A stretch of 64,000 nt of DNA from JAKIWV01 sp963773945. GTDB lineage: Archaea; Thermoplasmatota; Thermoplasmata; Lutacidiplasmatales; UBA184. The stretch's first letter is position 1. Each line of letters begins with the position of its first letter. Under the pieces are notes generated by a model. The model did no database searches and had not been told where the DNA came from. It saw nothing but the letters and a program-made list of their open reading frames with translations. The stretch lies in the NCBI GenBank assembly GCA_963773945.1, contig CAVZDD010000003.1:558001-622000 (forward strand). Direction: 5' to 3'. Shown in pieces: positions 8,989-16,243 of this stretch. Position numbers and translations under genes: made by a program.

Positions 8989-9474
8989 ATGGCATCGCCC
9001 GTGCGGCCCCGCGGACCAGTGGTCGGACCCACGGTCCCGGTGGTCCCGTCGGTGCGCGCGATCGTGCTCGGCGACCGGCCCGAAGTCCTTTCGATGCTCA
9101 ATGCGATGCTCCGGTCGGAGGGCGCGCAAATCGTTGAACAGACCGCCGACCCGCGCGATCTCTCGGACGACGCGGGCTCTCGGGCCGACGTGGTCTTCAT
9201 CGAAGCCGTGGGCATCCACGGCTCGCGCTGGAAGGATCTTCTCCACGACACGCGGCGTCGTTTGCCCGACGCGCGCATCGTGTTGGTGACGCGCGGACCG
9301 GGACGCGCGCTCGACGTCCCCGCCCGGTTGGAGGGCGCCGACGGTCTGGTCCAGTACCCGATCCAACGCGCCGCGCTCTCGCAGGTCCTCACGAGCCTCT
9401 TCCCGGCGGTCACATTCCCCTCGGACAAGAGCCACGTGAGCGGCGGCTACGCGCGACCGCGCCCGTGGGACTAA
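8989..9474 (+). CDS. Degenerate receiver-like (CheY-fold) protein
   Basis: A protein of about 161 residues with a single CheY-like alpha/beta domain: RAIVLGDRPEVLSMLNAML (strand 1, helix 1), ADVVFIEAVG (strand 3) and ARIVLVTRGPG (strand 4, with the conserved Thr/Arg region). The phospho-acceptor aspartate expected at the end of strand 3 appears as Glu (FIEAV) and the acidic pair after strand 1 is reduced to one Asp, so it is probably a pseudo-receiver. No output domain or kinase is nearby. The ATG at 8989 is the best start; an upstream ATG at 8923 would lie before the expected transcription start. Confidence 0.6.
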   Translation: MASPVRPRGPVVGPTVPVVPSVRAIVLGDRPEVLSMLNAMLRSEGAQIVEQTADPRDLSDDAGSRADVVFIEAVGIHGSRWKDLLHDTRRRLPDARIVLVTRGPGRALDVPARLEGADGLVQYPIQRAALSQVLTSLFPAVTFPSDKSHVSGGYARPRPWD

Positions 9475-9547
9475 ACGCAACCGCCTCGGCCCCCCTTCGA
9501 GGGGGAATCCTCAGGTAGCTTCGAACTGTTGAGGTCGGGGACCTCCG

Positions 9548-9895
9548 ATGCAACTTCGCGTGCTCTTCTCCATCGTCAACATCGGGATCTTCCTGGTGCT
9601 GTTCGCCCTCGAGTTCTTGCTGCCGACGTACGCGAATCTGATCTTTTACGCGCTGCTCGGTTGGTTCGTCGTGAGCTTCCTGCTCCTCCGGGCGCCGTTC
9701 ATGTCCCGGCGGGTCGGTCAGCCGGCGGCCCAGTCCACGCCCCCGGCCGCCTCATCGCCCCTGCCTTCCTCCCGCCCCGTCGGTGCGCCCGGAGTGGACG
9801 CCGGTGAGATCGGATTCTGCCCGCACTGCGGTACCAACGTGGCGCCCGGCACGCTCCTCTGTCCTTCCTGCGGGCGCTCGACCCGGATCGGCTGA
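9548..9895 (+). CDS. Small membrane protein with C-terminal zinc ribbon
   Basis: The 115-residue protein has two closely spaced N-terminal helices (LFSIVNIGIFLVLFALEFLL and LIFYALLGWFVVSFLLL), a Pro/Ser/Ala linker, and a C-terminal CPHC-x10-CPSC zinc ribbon. It is a membrane-tethered zinc ribbon of unknown function, an arrangement frequent in archaea. No similarity to a named family is evident. Confidence 0.65.
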   Translation: MQLRVLFSIVNIGIFLVLFALEFLLPTYANLIFYALLGWFVVSFLLLRAPFMSRRVGQPAAQSTPPAASSPLPSSRPVGAPGVDAGEIGFCPHCGTNVAPGTLLCPSCGRSTRIG

Positions 9896-9947
9896 CCGGT
9901 TCCCTCGGGCGAAGGGGTATCTCCCCCGCTCGCTCTCCGCCGACTCC

Positions 9948-10403
9948 ATGCCGGGCTACGTGCCGCCGGTGTCGTTCGGCGCCCTGCTCGGGCTCCTCAG
10001 CGTCGCCACCATCGTGGGCGTGGGCGTCGCCGTCGTGATCCACCAGACCCTGGTGATCCCCGTCGTCATCGGTGCCGCGATCGCGGTCGGCATCGCCTAC
10101 ATCGTGCTCACGTACGGAAGCGAAACTTCGGAACCGGACGTATCCGACTCGGCAGGCCCCACGGGGGCCGGGGAGACCGTTCGGGACGGGACGACCGATT
10201 CTACCTTGAGGGCCACGTCCGCGGTGGAACCCACTCGCCCGGTGTCCGCGCCCTCGGCCGGAGCCGCACCGGCTCGGGAGCAGGGCCCGGTGGACCCCGC
10301 AGACGAGGAGCCGTTTTACGACCCGGTCGAAGAGGCGGACCGGCTCGAATCGTCGGGGGCCCCCGACCCCCCTCCCCCGTCAGGGAGCCAGCACCCGAAG
10401 TAG
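9948..10403 (+). CDS. Two-helix membrane protein with acidic Pro-rich tail, unknown function
   Basis: Hypothetical protein of 151 residues. Two N-terminal transmembrane segments (FGALLGLLSVATIVGVGVAV and LVIPVVIGAAIAVGIAYIVL) are followed by about 95 disordered residues rich in Ser, Thr, Pro, Asp and Glu. I do not recognise the family. The ATG at 9948 removes an upstream stretch that lies antisense-like and uncharged. The last 24 nt overlap the convergent biotin-carrier gene. Confidence 0.5.
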   Translation: MPGYVPPVSFGALLGLLSVATIVGVGVAVVIHQTLVIPVVIGAAIAVGIAYIVLTYGSETSEPDVSDSAGPTGAGETVRDGTTDSTLRATSAVEPTRPVSAPSAGAAPAREQGPVDPADEEPFYDPVEEADRLESSGAPDPPPPSGSQHPK

Positions 10404-10937
10404 AACCTCGTGGGCACTGACGTTCGCCCCGGGGGACACCCGGAGTCCCGCGACCTGGCCCGCGACGGGCGAGGCCACCTCGTTCCGCATCTTCATCGCC
10501 TCGAGGACGAGGAGGACCTGACCGGCCTGGACCAATTCCCCGTCACGCACCCGGACCTCGAGGACCTTGCCGGGCATCGGGGGAAGAATGGCGTGGCCCG
10601 GGCCCGAGTCCGCAGTCCCCGCCGGAGGAGCGACTCCGGCACCCGCCGGCCCACTGCCCGTTGGGGGAACCCGGGGCCGAGCGGCGGAGCCGGCGGTTGA
10701 TTCCACCACCAGGCTGTGCAGCTCGCCGTTGACCGTGACCGAGCCGACCGGTGTTCCGTTCCCCGAAGGGTCGCGGCGTACCTCGATGCGCTCGCCGAGG
10801 ATCTCGAAGCTGACGGAGCCGTCCCCGGAGGCGCCGAGCTGGATCGGCCACTCGTGGCCCCCGACCCTAACGGCTTGACGCACGAGGTCGACGTCGACCT
10901 CGTAGCGGTTACCGTCCACTACGACCACGAGTTTCAC
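10380..10937 (-). CDS. Biotin carboxyl carrier protein (1.3S-like subunit)
   Basis: A carrier of 185 residues. An N-terminal beta-rich region (MKLVVVVDGNRYEVDVD) and a Pro/Gly/Ala linker (about residues 85-115) lead to a biotinyl domain with the biotin-lysine motif EAMKM (K149). The domain shuttles carboxybiotin between carboxyltransferase sites. The gene start overlaps the end of the 5S/PycB-like gene by 29 nt, so the two are coupled. The minus-strand order birA, 12S-like, 5S-like, BCCP forms one unit. No biotin carboxylase is adjacent. Confidence 0.9.
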   Translation of the reverse strand: MKLVVVVDGNRYEVDVDLVRQAVRVGGHEWPIQLGASGDGSVSFEILGERIEVRRDPSGNGTPVGSVTVNGELHSLVVESTAGSAARPRVPPTGSGPAGAGVAPPAGTADSGPGHAILPPMPGKVLEVRVRDGELVQAGQVLLVLEAMKMRNEVASPVAGQVAGLRVSPGANVSAHEVLLRVLAP

Positions 10938-12429
10938 GCAGCCACCTCCCGCCGTTCATCTGCCGCGTCCGGCCCTCTCGGGCCCACGCCGTCGAGACGA
11001 CCGCGACCGAGCCGGGAACGTTGGAGACGGTCGAGGGACGACGGAGCGCCACGAGCAATCCGGCCGCGGCGGCGTCGAGCACGTCGGCCGTCAACCCCTG
11101 GTCGGCGGCGCGGCGGTACGCGGCATACACCGCGGGGAACACCGCGTAGGAGAGCGCCTCCTCCTCGGAGGCGGAGGGCACGATGGCGCGCACCTCGGTG
11201 AGCATCCGTTCGTACTCGGGGGCGAGCAAGTCGGCCGGGCGGCCGGTGATCGCCGGTGCGCCGGCGAGCACCTTCGCCCGGAGCGCCGGGTCGAGCGGTC
11301 CGGGCGGAGTGCCGTAGAGCCCCCGAACGTAGTCGCTCACCTCGCGGGTGACCGGCTGGTACCGCGCCCCCACGAGTACGTTCACCACCGCTTGTGCTCC
11401 CACGATTTGGCTCGTCGGGGTGACCAACGGCGGATAGCCCAGGTCGGCCCGGACGCGTGGGATCTCGGCCAGCACCTCCGGCAACCGAGCGAGCTGGTCC
11501 TGGTCCTTGAGCTGCGAGAGCAGGTTCGAGAGCATGCCGCCGGGCACTTGATGGACCAGGATGCCCGGGTCTGTCTGGAGCGACCGGAGGTCGAGCATCG
11601 GCCGATAGTGCGCGAGGACGCCCTGGAAATAATCGGCGAGCTCCGCGAGCTCGCCCACGTCGAGGTGCGGGTCGTGCGGGCCCCCGCGGAACGCCCCGAC
11701 CAGGCTCTCGGTCGGCGGCTGCGACGTCCCTCCGGCGAACGGCGAGAGCGCCGCGTCGACGGCGGTGGCACCGGCGTCGGCCGCCGCCATGCAGGCCATC
11801 GCCGACATGCCGCTCGAGGAGTGCGTGTGGACGACCACCGGTAGCCCCACCTCCTTCACCAGGGCGCGAACGAGCGACGCGGCGTCGCTGGGGGGCATGA
11901 AGCCGCCCATGTCCTTGATGCAGAGCTCCTCCGAACCCAGTTCGGCGAGCGTCCGGCCCAGCTGCACGAACGCCGCGAGGGTGTGCACCGGCGACTGCGT
12001 GTAGCAGATAGTGCCCTGGGCCCGGGCCCCCGCGGCGCGGACCGCGCGCAGCGCGGTCGCCATGTTGCGGGGGTCGTTGAGCGCGTCAAAGACGCGAAAG
12101 ATGTCGACGCCCTCGTGTGCCGCGCGCTGGACGAATCGCTCGACGAGGTCGTCGGCGTAGTGCCGATAGCCGACGAGGTTCTGCCCCCGGAGGAGCATCT
12201 GGATCGGCGTCTTCTGGATCCGGCGCTTGAGCGCCCGCAGGCGCTCCCACGGGTCCTCGTGGAGGTACCGGAGGCAGACGTCGAACGTGGCGCCACCCCA
12301 CGCCTCGATCGAGCGGTAGCCGACCGCGTCGAGCCGCTCGGCGACCGGCAGCATGTGCCGCGTGCGCATCCGGGTGGCGATGAGGGACTGGTGGCCGTCC
12401 CGGAGCACCGTCTCGGTGATCGCCACCAT
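10909..12429 (-). CDS. Pyruvate/oxaloacetate carboxyltransferase (PycB / OadA / transcarboxylase 5S family)
   Basis: The 506-residue TIM-barrel enzyme begins with ETVLRDGHQSL (HMGL-like barrel, metal Asp) and contains the carboxylated lysine in CIKDMGG (K172), the metal histidines HTHSSSG near residue 200, and the conserved C-terminal carboxylase domain (QVPGGMLSNLLSQL). This family moves CO2 between biotin and pyruvate/oxaloacetate. Unlike OadA or many archaeal PycB proteins it lacks a fused C-terminal biotinyl domain; that domain is the separate downstream gene. With the adjacent 12S-like subunit this matches the 5S subunit of methylmalonyl-CoA:pyruvate transcarboxylase, but a PycAB-type carboxylase using a distant AccC is also possible. 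Confidence 0.88.
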   Translation of the reverse strand: MVAITETVLRDGHQSLIATRMRTRHMLPVAERLDAVGYRSIEAWGGATFDVCLRYLHEDPWERLRALKRRIQKTPIQMLLRGQNLVGYRHYADDLVERFVQRAAHEGVDIFRVFDALNDPRNMATALRAVRAAGARAQGTICYTQSPVHTLAAFVQLGRTLAELGSEELCIKDMGGFMPPSDAASLVRALVKEVGLPVVVHTHSSSGMSAMACMAAADAGATAVDAALSPFAGGTSQPPTESLVGAFRGGPHDPHLDVGELAELADYFQGVLAHYRPMLDLRSLQTDPGILVHQVPGGMLSNLLSQLKDQDQLARLPEVLAEIPRVRADLGYPPLVTPTSQIVGAQAVVNVLVGARYQPVTREVSDYVRGLYGTPPGPLDPALRAKVLAGAPAITGRPADLLAPEYERMLTEVRAIVPSASEEEALSYAVFPAVYAAYRRAADQGLTADVLDAAAAGLLVALRRPSTVSNVPGSVAVVSTAWAREGRTRQMNGGRWLRETRGRSGR

Positions 12430-12450
12430 GCGTCGTCTCGTCTCCCCGCG

Positions 12451-13995
12451 TCAGAGCGGAATGTTGCCGTGCTTCTTGGGAGGGCGGTCCTCGCGCTTGG
12501 AACGGAGCAACCGCAGGCCGGCCGCGAGCCGGGCCCGGGTCTCCGCCGGATCGATGACGTCGTCGAGATAGCCCCGCTCGGCGGCGAGGTAGGGGTTCAG
12601 GAATTCCGCCCGATACTCCTTCGTGAGCCGGTCCCGAACGGCGGCTTGCTCGGCCTTCGGGGCTTGGGAGATCTCCCGGTGGAACAGAATGTTGACCGCG
12701 CCATCGGCGCCCATGACGGCGATCTCGGCCATCGGCCAGGCGAGGTTGAGGTCGCCGCCGATGTGCTTCGAGCACATGACGTCGTAGGCGCCGCCGTACG
12801 CTTTCCGGAGGATGACCGTCATCTTGGGCACGGTGGCTTCGGCGAAGGCATACAGCAGCTTCGCGCCGTGCCGGATAATGCCGCCCAACTCCTGGGAAGT
12901 TCCGGGCAGGAAGCCCGGCACGTCGACGAACGTCACCAGCGGGAGATTGAAGGCATCACAGAACCGGACAAATCGGGCCCCCTTCGTGGACGCGGTGATA
13001 TCGAGCGTGCCGGCGAGGACCTTCGGTTGGTTCGCCACGACGCCGACGGGATGCCCCTCGAGCCGGGCGAAGCCGACCACGAGGTTCGGCCCCCAGGCCG
13101 CATGGACCTCCAACAAACTCCCGGGGTCCAGCACGCGCTCGATCACGTCGTGCACGTCGTACGCCGCGTCGGAGCTCTCCGGCACGACCGTCGAGAGTTC
13201 CTTCGCCGCCGTGGCGGCGGGTTCCGTCGCCGGTCCGATCGGCGGATCCTCCACGTTGTTGAGCGGAAGGTAGCTCAGGAGGTGTCGCGTGAGCTGGATC
13301 GCCTCCGCGTCCGACCCCACCGTGAAGTGGGAGACGCCGCTGGTACCGGCGTGCGTGTCGGCGCCGCCGAGCGCGTCGAGGGAGACCTCCTCGCCGGTCA
13401 CGGCGCGAATGACGTCCGGCCCGGTAATGAACATCTGCGACTGGCCCCGGACCATCAGGATGAAATCGGTCATCGCGGGAGAGTAGACGGCCCCGCCGGC
13501 GCACGGGCCGAGGATGACGGAGAGTTGGGGCACGACCCCCGAGAGCGCGACGTTCCGGAAGAACACGTCCCCGTAGCCCCCGAGGCCGATGACGCCCTCC
13601 TGGATCCGGGCGCCTCCGGAGTCGTTGAAGCCGACGAGCGGGACCCCCGCCTTCGCGGCGAGGTCCATCGCCTTCACGATCTTCTCGGCGTGGGCCTCGC
13701 CGAGGGAACCTCCGAAGACGGTGGCGTCCTGGGCGAAGGCGCAGACCGGCCGACCCTCGACCTCACCCCAGCCGGTCACGACCCCATCGCCAAGGATCCG
13801 ACGCTCCGCCATACCGAACCGGTCGCTTCGGTGCAACACGAAGGGGTCGAGCTCGACGAAGCTCTCGGCGTCGAAGAACGACTCGAGGCGCTCCCGGGCC
13901 GTGAGACGGCCGTCCGCCTTGTGTTTCTGGACTCGTTCGGCGCCCCCGCCTTCGCGAGACTTTTCCTTCAGGAGTCGCCATCGTTCGAATGCCAT
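12451..13995 (-). CDS. Acyl-CoA carboxyltransferase (MmdA / PccB / transcarboxylase 12S family)
   Basis: Crotonase-fold carboxyltransferase of 514 residues. Family landmarks are FAQDATVFGGSLGEAHAEKI, GVPLVGFNDSGGARIQEG (oxyanion-hole region), GPCAGGAVYSPAMTDF (biotin site) and the C-terminal half with VDVPGFLPGT and RKAYGGAYDVMCSKH. The products expected are methylmalonyl-CoA or propionyl-CoA interconversions. The ATG at 13995 follows the birA stop by 2 nt. Downstream genes supply a PycB-like carboxyltransferase and a biotin carrier, while a decarboxylase sodium-pump beta subunit is absent. Confidence 0.93.
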   Translation of the reverse strand: MAFERWRLLKEKSREGGGAERVQKHKADGRLTARERLESFFDAESFVELDPFVLHRSDRFGMAERRILGDGVVTGWGEVEGRPVCAFAQDATVFGGSLGEAHAEKIVKAMDLAAKAGVPLVGFNDSGGARIQEGVIGLGGYGDVFFRNVALSGVVPQLSVILGPCAGGAVYSPAMTDFILMVRGQSQMFITGPDVIRAVTGEEVSLDALGGADTHAGTSGVSHFTVGSDAEAIQLTRHLLSYLPLNNVEDPPIGPATEPAATAAKELSTVVPESSDAAYDVHDVIERVLDPGSLLEVHAAWGPNLVVGFARLEGHPVGVVANQPKVLAGTLDITASTKGARFVRFCDAFNLPLVTFVDVPGFLPGTSQELGGIIRHGAKLLYAFAEATVPKMTVILRKAYGGAYDVMCSKHIGGDLNLAWPMAEIAVMGADGAVNILFHREISQAPKAEQAAVRDRLTKEYRAEFLNPYLAAERGYLDDVIDPAETRARLAAGLRLLRSKREDRPPKKHGNIPL

Positions 13996-13997
13996 CG

Positions 13998-14765
13998 TTA
14001 GACCTCCTCCTCGATCGTCAGGTCGCCGGCCCACACGGCCTGCCGCCCGTGCTCTCCTTCGACCCAGAGTTCCCCTTCGTCGCCGAGGTCTCGAATCACT
14101 CCGACTCGCTTGCCATCCACGCGGGCCGCATGCCCCCGTCCATACAGCGACCGGCGGCAGGCCGTCACCAGCGCTTGCCGCCCCGGTTCACTTTCGAGGA
14201 GCTCCAGCGTCGACTCGATGACCTCCAGGGTCTCCGATTCGACCTGGGGCACTTGGGGCGGGTAGCTGGTCAGCTCCCGAAGAATGGCGACCCGCTCTCG
14301 AAGGTCGGGCGGAAACTCCGTTCGTTCGACGGACACGTTGATCCCGACGCCGATCACCGCCTTCCGTTCATCGACCCGGTCGACGATCACGCCGGCAAGT
14401 TTTCGGAGCGGGCCGCGTTCGGCGGGAATCAGTACGTCGTTGGGCCACTTGAGCACCGAACGTACTCCGTAGGACTCCTCAAAATACTGCCGGAGGCGCT
14501 CGCCGAGCGCGAGGGGGATCAGTCCGGGCTGCGGGGACGGGAGGTCCACAATCGCGGAGAGGTACAGTCCCCCGAACGGCGAAACCCACGCATGGCCCCC
14601 ACGTCCCGTCCCGGCGCTTTGACGGGTGGCGACGACGTAGGTTCCGGCCGGCGCGCCCCAGCGCGCCACGCGGAGCGCCTCGGCCTGCGTCGAGGGAATC
14701 TCCTCGAAGAACTGGCGAAGCGACACCGCGCGCTCTCCGAGGGGCGAGCAGGGCGGGTACCGCAT
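13998..14765 (-). CDS. birA: Biotin--[biotin carboxyl carrier protein] ligase
   Basis: A ligase of 255 residues with the BirA_LplA fold: EIPSTQAEALR, the biotinyl-AMP site SAGTGRGGHAWVSP (family GRGRxGRxW), LKWPNDVL and KLAGVIVDRV, then a C-terminal beta domain. It lacks the DNA-binding domain of bifunctional BirA. It is expected to biotinylate the lysine of the carrier encoded three genes downstream. It heads the biotin operon on the minus strand and ends 2 nt before the 12S-like ATG. Confidence 0.93.
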   Translation of the reverse strand: MRYPPCSPLGERAVSLRQFFEEIPSTQAEALRVARWGAPAGTYVVATRQSAGTGRGGHAWVSPFGGLYLSAIVDLPSPQPGLIPLALGERLRQYFEESYGVRSVLKWPNDVLIPAERGPLRKLAGVIVDRVDERKAVIGVGINVSVERTEFPPDLRERVAILRELTSYPPQVPQVESETLEVIESTLELLESEPGRQALVTACRRSLYGRGHAARVDGKRVGVIRDLGDEGELWVEGEHGRQAVWAGDLTIEEEV

Positions 14766-14813
14766 AACCCTGTCGCGCAGCGAGGAAAGTTGGCCCGGGC
14801 GCACGGAACGCAC

Positions 14814-14818
14814 TTTAT
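14814..14818 (+). promoter_or_regulatory. TATA box of ogt
   Basis: TTTAT centred about 25 nt upstream of the ATG at 14841; consistent with a leaderless transcript. Confidence 0.4.
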
Positions 14819-14840
14819 CCTGCCTGCGTTCCGGACTCTC

Positions 14841-15437
14841 ATGTCCGCGAAGGGATCGTTCGTCGCTTCGGTGCCCACCCCCGTCGGTACGTTCGAAGTG
14901 GTCTACGATGGGCAGACGGTCCAGATCATCGACCTGGCCGAGCCCGGGGTTCAGCAAGTCGGCATCCCGATGGGCACGCGGCCGCAGAAACCGCCCTACC
15001 CCCCCAATTCACCGCCCCGTCAACTGAAGGAATATTTCCAGGGCCGGCGGACCAAATTCGACGTCGAGATCTCGCCAACCGTTGGCACCGACTTCGACCG
15101 GAAGGTCTGGGCGGCGCTCCTCAAGATCCCGACCGGCGAGACCGTGACGTATGGCGAGATCGCCCGTCGTATCGGCTACCCCGGCGCCGCACGCGCCGTC
15201 GGGGGCGCGGTGGGCCGGAATCCGATCCCGATCGTCGTGCCCTGCCACCGGGTGGTCGGCGCCGACCAGACGCTCACGGGCTTCGGCCTCGGCCTGTGGC
15301 GGAAGCGGTGGCTCCTCGCCCACGAGGGGGCCTGGCCGCTCAAGTCCCGCAGCTTCGAGGGTCCCCGGCACAAGGGCCAGCAGACGTTGGACCATTTGCA
15401 CGGGGCCCCGACGTCTCGGGGGCCTTCCCCCGCCTAA
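14841..15437 (+). CDS. ogt: Methylated-DNA--protein-cysteine methyltransferase
   Basis: Suicide DNA-repair protein (198 residues) that transfers O6-alkyl groups from guanine to its own cysteine. The active-site motif PCHRV is present (C135), with the helix-turn-helix and arginine finger in YGEIARRIGYPGAARAVG and the Asn hinge in GRNPIPIVVPCH. The N-terminal half is a poorly conserved RNase H-like domain. The ATG at 14841 agrees with a TATA box about 25 nt upstream. The C-terminal 35 residues (KGQQTLDHLHG...) are an extension beyond the usual fold. Confidence 0.93.
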   Translation: MSAKGSFVASVPTPVGTFEVVYDGQTVQIIDLAEPGVQQVGIPMGTRPQKPPYPPNSPPRQLKEYFQGRRTKFDVEISPTVGTDFDRKVWAALLKIPTGETVTYGEIARRIGYPGAARAVGGAVGRNPIPIVVPCHRVVGADQTLTGFGLGLWRKRWLLAHEGAWPLKSRSFEGPRHKGQQTLDHLHGAPTSRGPSPA

Positions 15438-15505
15438 TCGCGACCCTCCCCCCGGGACGCGCTCCGGGGGAATTCCCCCCCGATTCGCCGGACGAGAGTG
15501 CGCAG

Positions 15506-15540
15506 ACTTATGTACTCCATCTATGGTATCTATAGAGATA
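15506..15540 (+). promoter_or_regulatory. vapBC promoter with inverted-repeat operator
   Basis: An AT-rich island in GC-rich sequence just upstream of vapB. ACTTATGTA (15506-15514) may be the TATA element. The inverted repeat TATCT-ATAG-AGATA (15527-15540) overlaps the expected transcription start and ends 4 nt before the ATG. VapB antitoxins usually autorepress by binding such repeats; the assignment here is inferred from position. Confidence 0.5.
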
Positions 15541-15544
15541 GGTC

Positions 15545-15790
15545 ATGGAAAATACCTCCATCGCCCTGGACCGGGAAGCGTACGACCTGCTCCGGGACCA
15601 GAAACGACCGGGCGAATCGTTCAGCCAGGTCGTGAAGCGACTGGCGGGTCGTCGACGACCGCTGGCGAGTTTCGTCGGCGCCTGGGCGGACTTGCCGGCG
15701 CGGACCCTTCGGGAGATCCAGTCGGAGCGTAAGCGCATGCGCGCCCTCGACGAAACCCGGTTCGCGCGACTCCAGAAGGGCGGACGCTAG
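15545..15790 (+). CDS. vapB: VapB-type antitoxin
   Basis: The 81-residue protein fits the archaeal antitoxin family often paired with VapC: N-terminal TSIALDREAYDLLRDQKRPGESFSQVVKRL is a ribbon-helix-helix-like DNA-binding segment, and the C-terminal charged helix (LREIQSERKRMRALDETRFARL) would wrap the toxin. The stop codon is immediately followed by the toxin ATG, the tight coupling typical of toxin-antitoxin pairs. Confidence 0.85.
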   Translation: MENTSIALDREAYDLLRDQKRPGESFSQVVKRLAGRRRPLASFVGAWADLPARTLREIQSERKRMRALDETRFARLQKGGR

Positions 15791-16180
15791 ATGGTCCGGA
15801 CCCTCGATACGTCCTTCCTGATCGACGTGCTCCGGGGTCACCGCGGGGCCGCCGCTAAGGCGACGTTCTTCGACACCGAGCAAGAGATCCTCACCCTCCC
15901 CGCACCGGCGCTGGCCGAATTCTTGGACGGCGCCTATTTCGCCGGCGGACCGTACCTCACCAAGGCGCTGCAGCTGGTCGCCGGGCGCGACGTGGTCCCC
16001 TTCGACCGGGAGTGCAGCCTGATCGCCGGCCAGCTCCGGGCCGACCTGCGAGGGCGCGGGGTCTCCCTTCCGATGCTTGACGCCATGATCGCCTCCACGG
16101 CCCTTCGACACCACAGCATCCTGGTCACCGGGGACGCGGGATTCCACCGCGTCCCGGGCCTCGCGGTCGAGTCCTACTGA
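15791..16180 (+). CDS. vapC: VapC-type PIN-domain ribonuclease toxin
   Basis: PIN-domain protein of 129 residues. The acidic active-site residues are visible: D6 in TLDTSFLIDVLRG, the Glu in PAPALAEFLDG, Asp in LPMLDAMIAST and Asp in ILVTGDAGFHRV. VapC toxins cleave tRNA or rRNA and are held inactive by VapB. The pair lies between ogt and the end of fusA, facing fusA. Confidence 0.88.
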   Translation: MVRTLDTSFLIDVLRGHRGAAAKATFFDTEQEILTLPAPALAEFLDGAYFAGGPYLTKALQLVAGRDVVPFDRECSLIAGQLRADLRGRGVSLPMLDAMIASTALRHHSILVTGDAGFHRVPGLAVESY

Positions 16181-16192
16181 ACCCGCCGCCCG

Positions 16193-16243
16193 AACCTACT
16201 ACAAGCTGTCGCAGGTTTGCAACCTACTACCCACTGTAGTAGG
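16193..16243. repeat. Repeated AACCTACTAC and 8-bp hairpin at the fusA stop codon
   Basis: AACCTACTAC occurs directly repeated at 16193-16202 and 16221-16230. The second copy also pairs with GTAGTAGG at 16236-16243 (stem CCTACTAC, loop CCACT), so the fusA stop codon sits in a perfect 8-bp hairpin. It lies between convergent vapC and fusA and may slow or end transcription, though hairpins are not the usual archaeal terminator. Confidence 0.4.

Noticed and set aside
7418..8989. Long plus-strand open frame opposite rtcB
   Set aside because: Antisense shadow; rtcB on the minus strand has all family motifs.
11983..14001. Very long plus-strand open frame opposite the biotin carboxyltransferase genes
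   Set aside because: It is the antisense of highly conserved carboxyltransferases, is rich in Arg/Asp/His as typical of high-GC antisense frames, and resembles no protein family.
13998..14957. Longer BirA starting at 14957 with a possible regulatory N-terminus
   Set aside because: The extra residues run antisense over the ogt start and do not resemble a helix-turn-helix; the ATG at 14765 fits the ligase fold.
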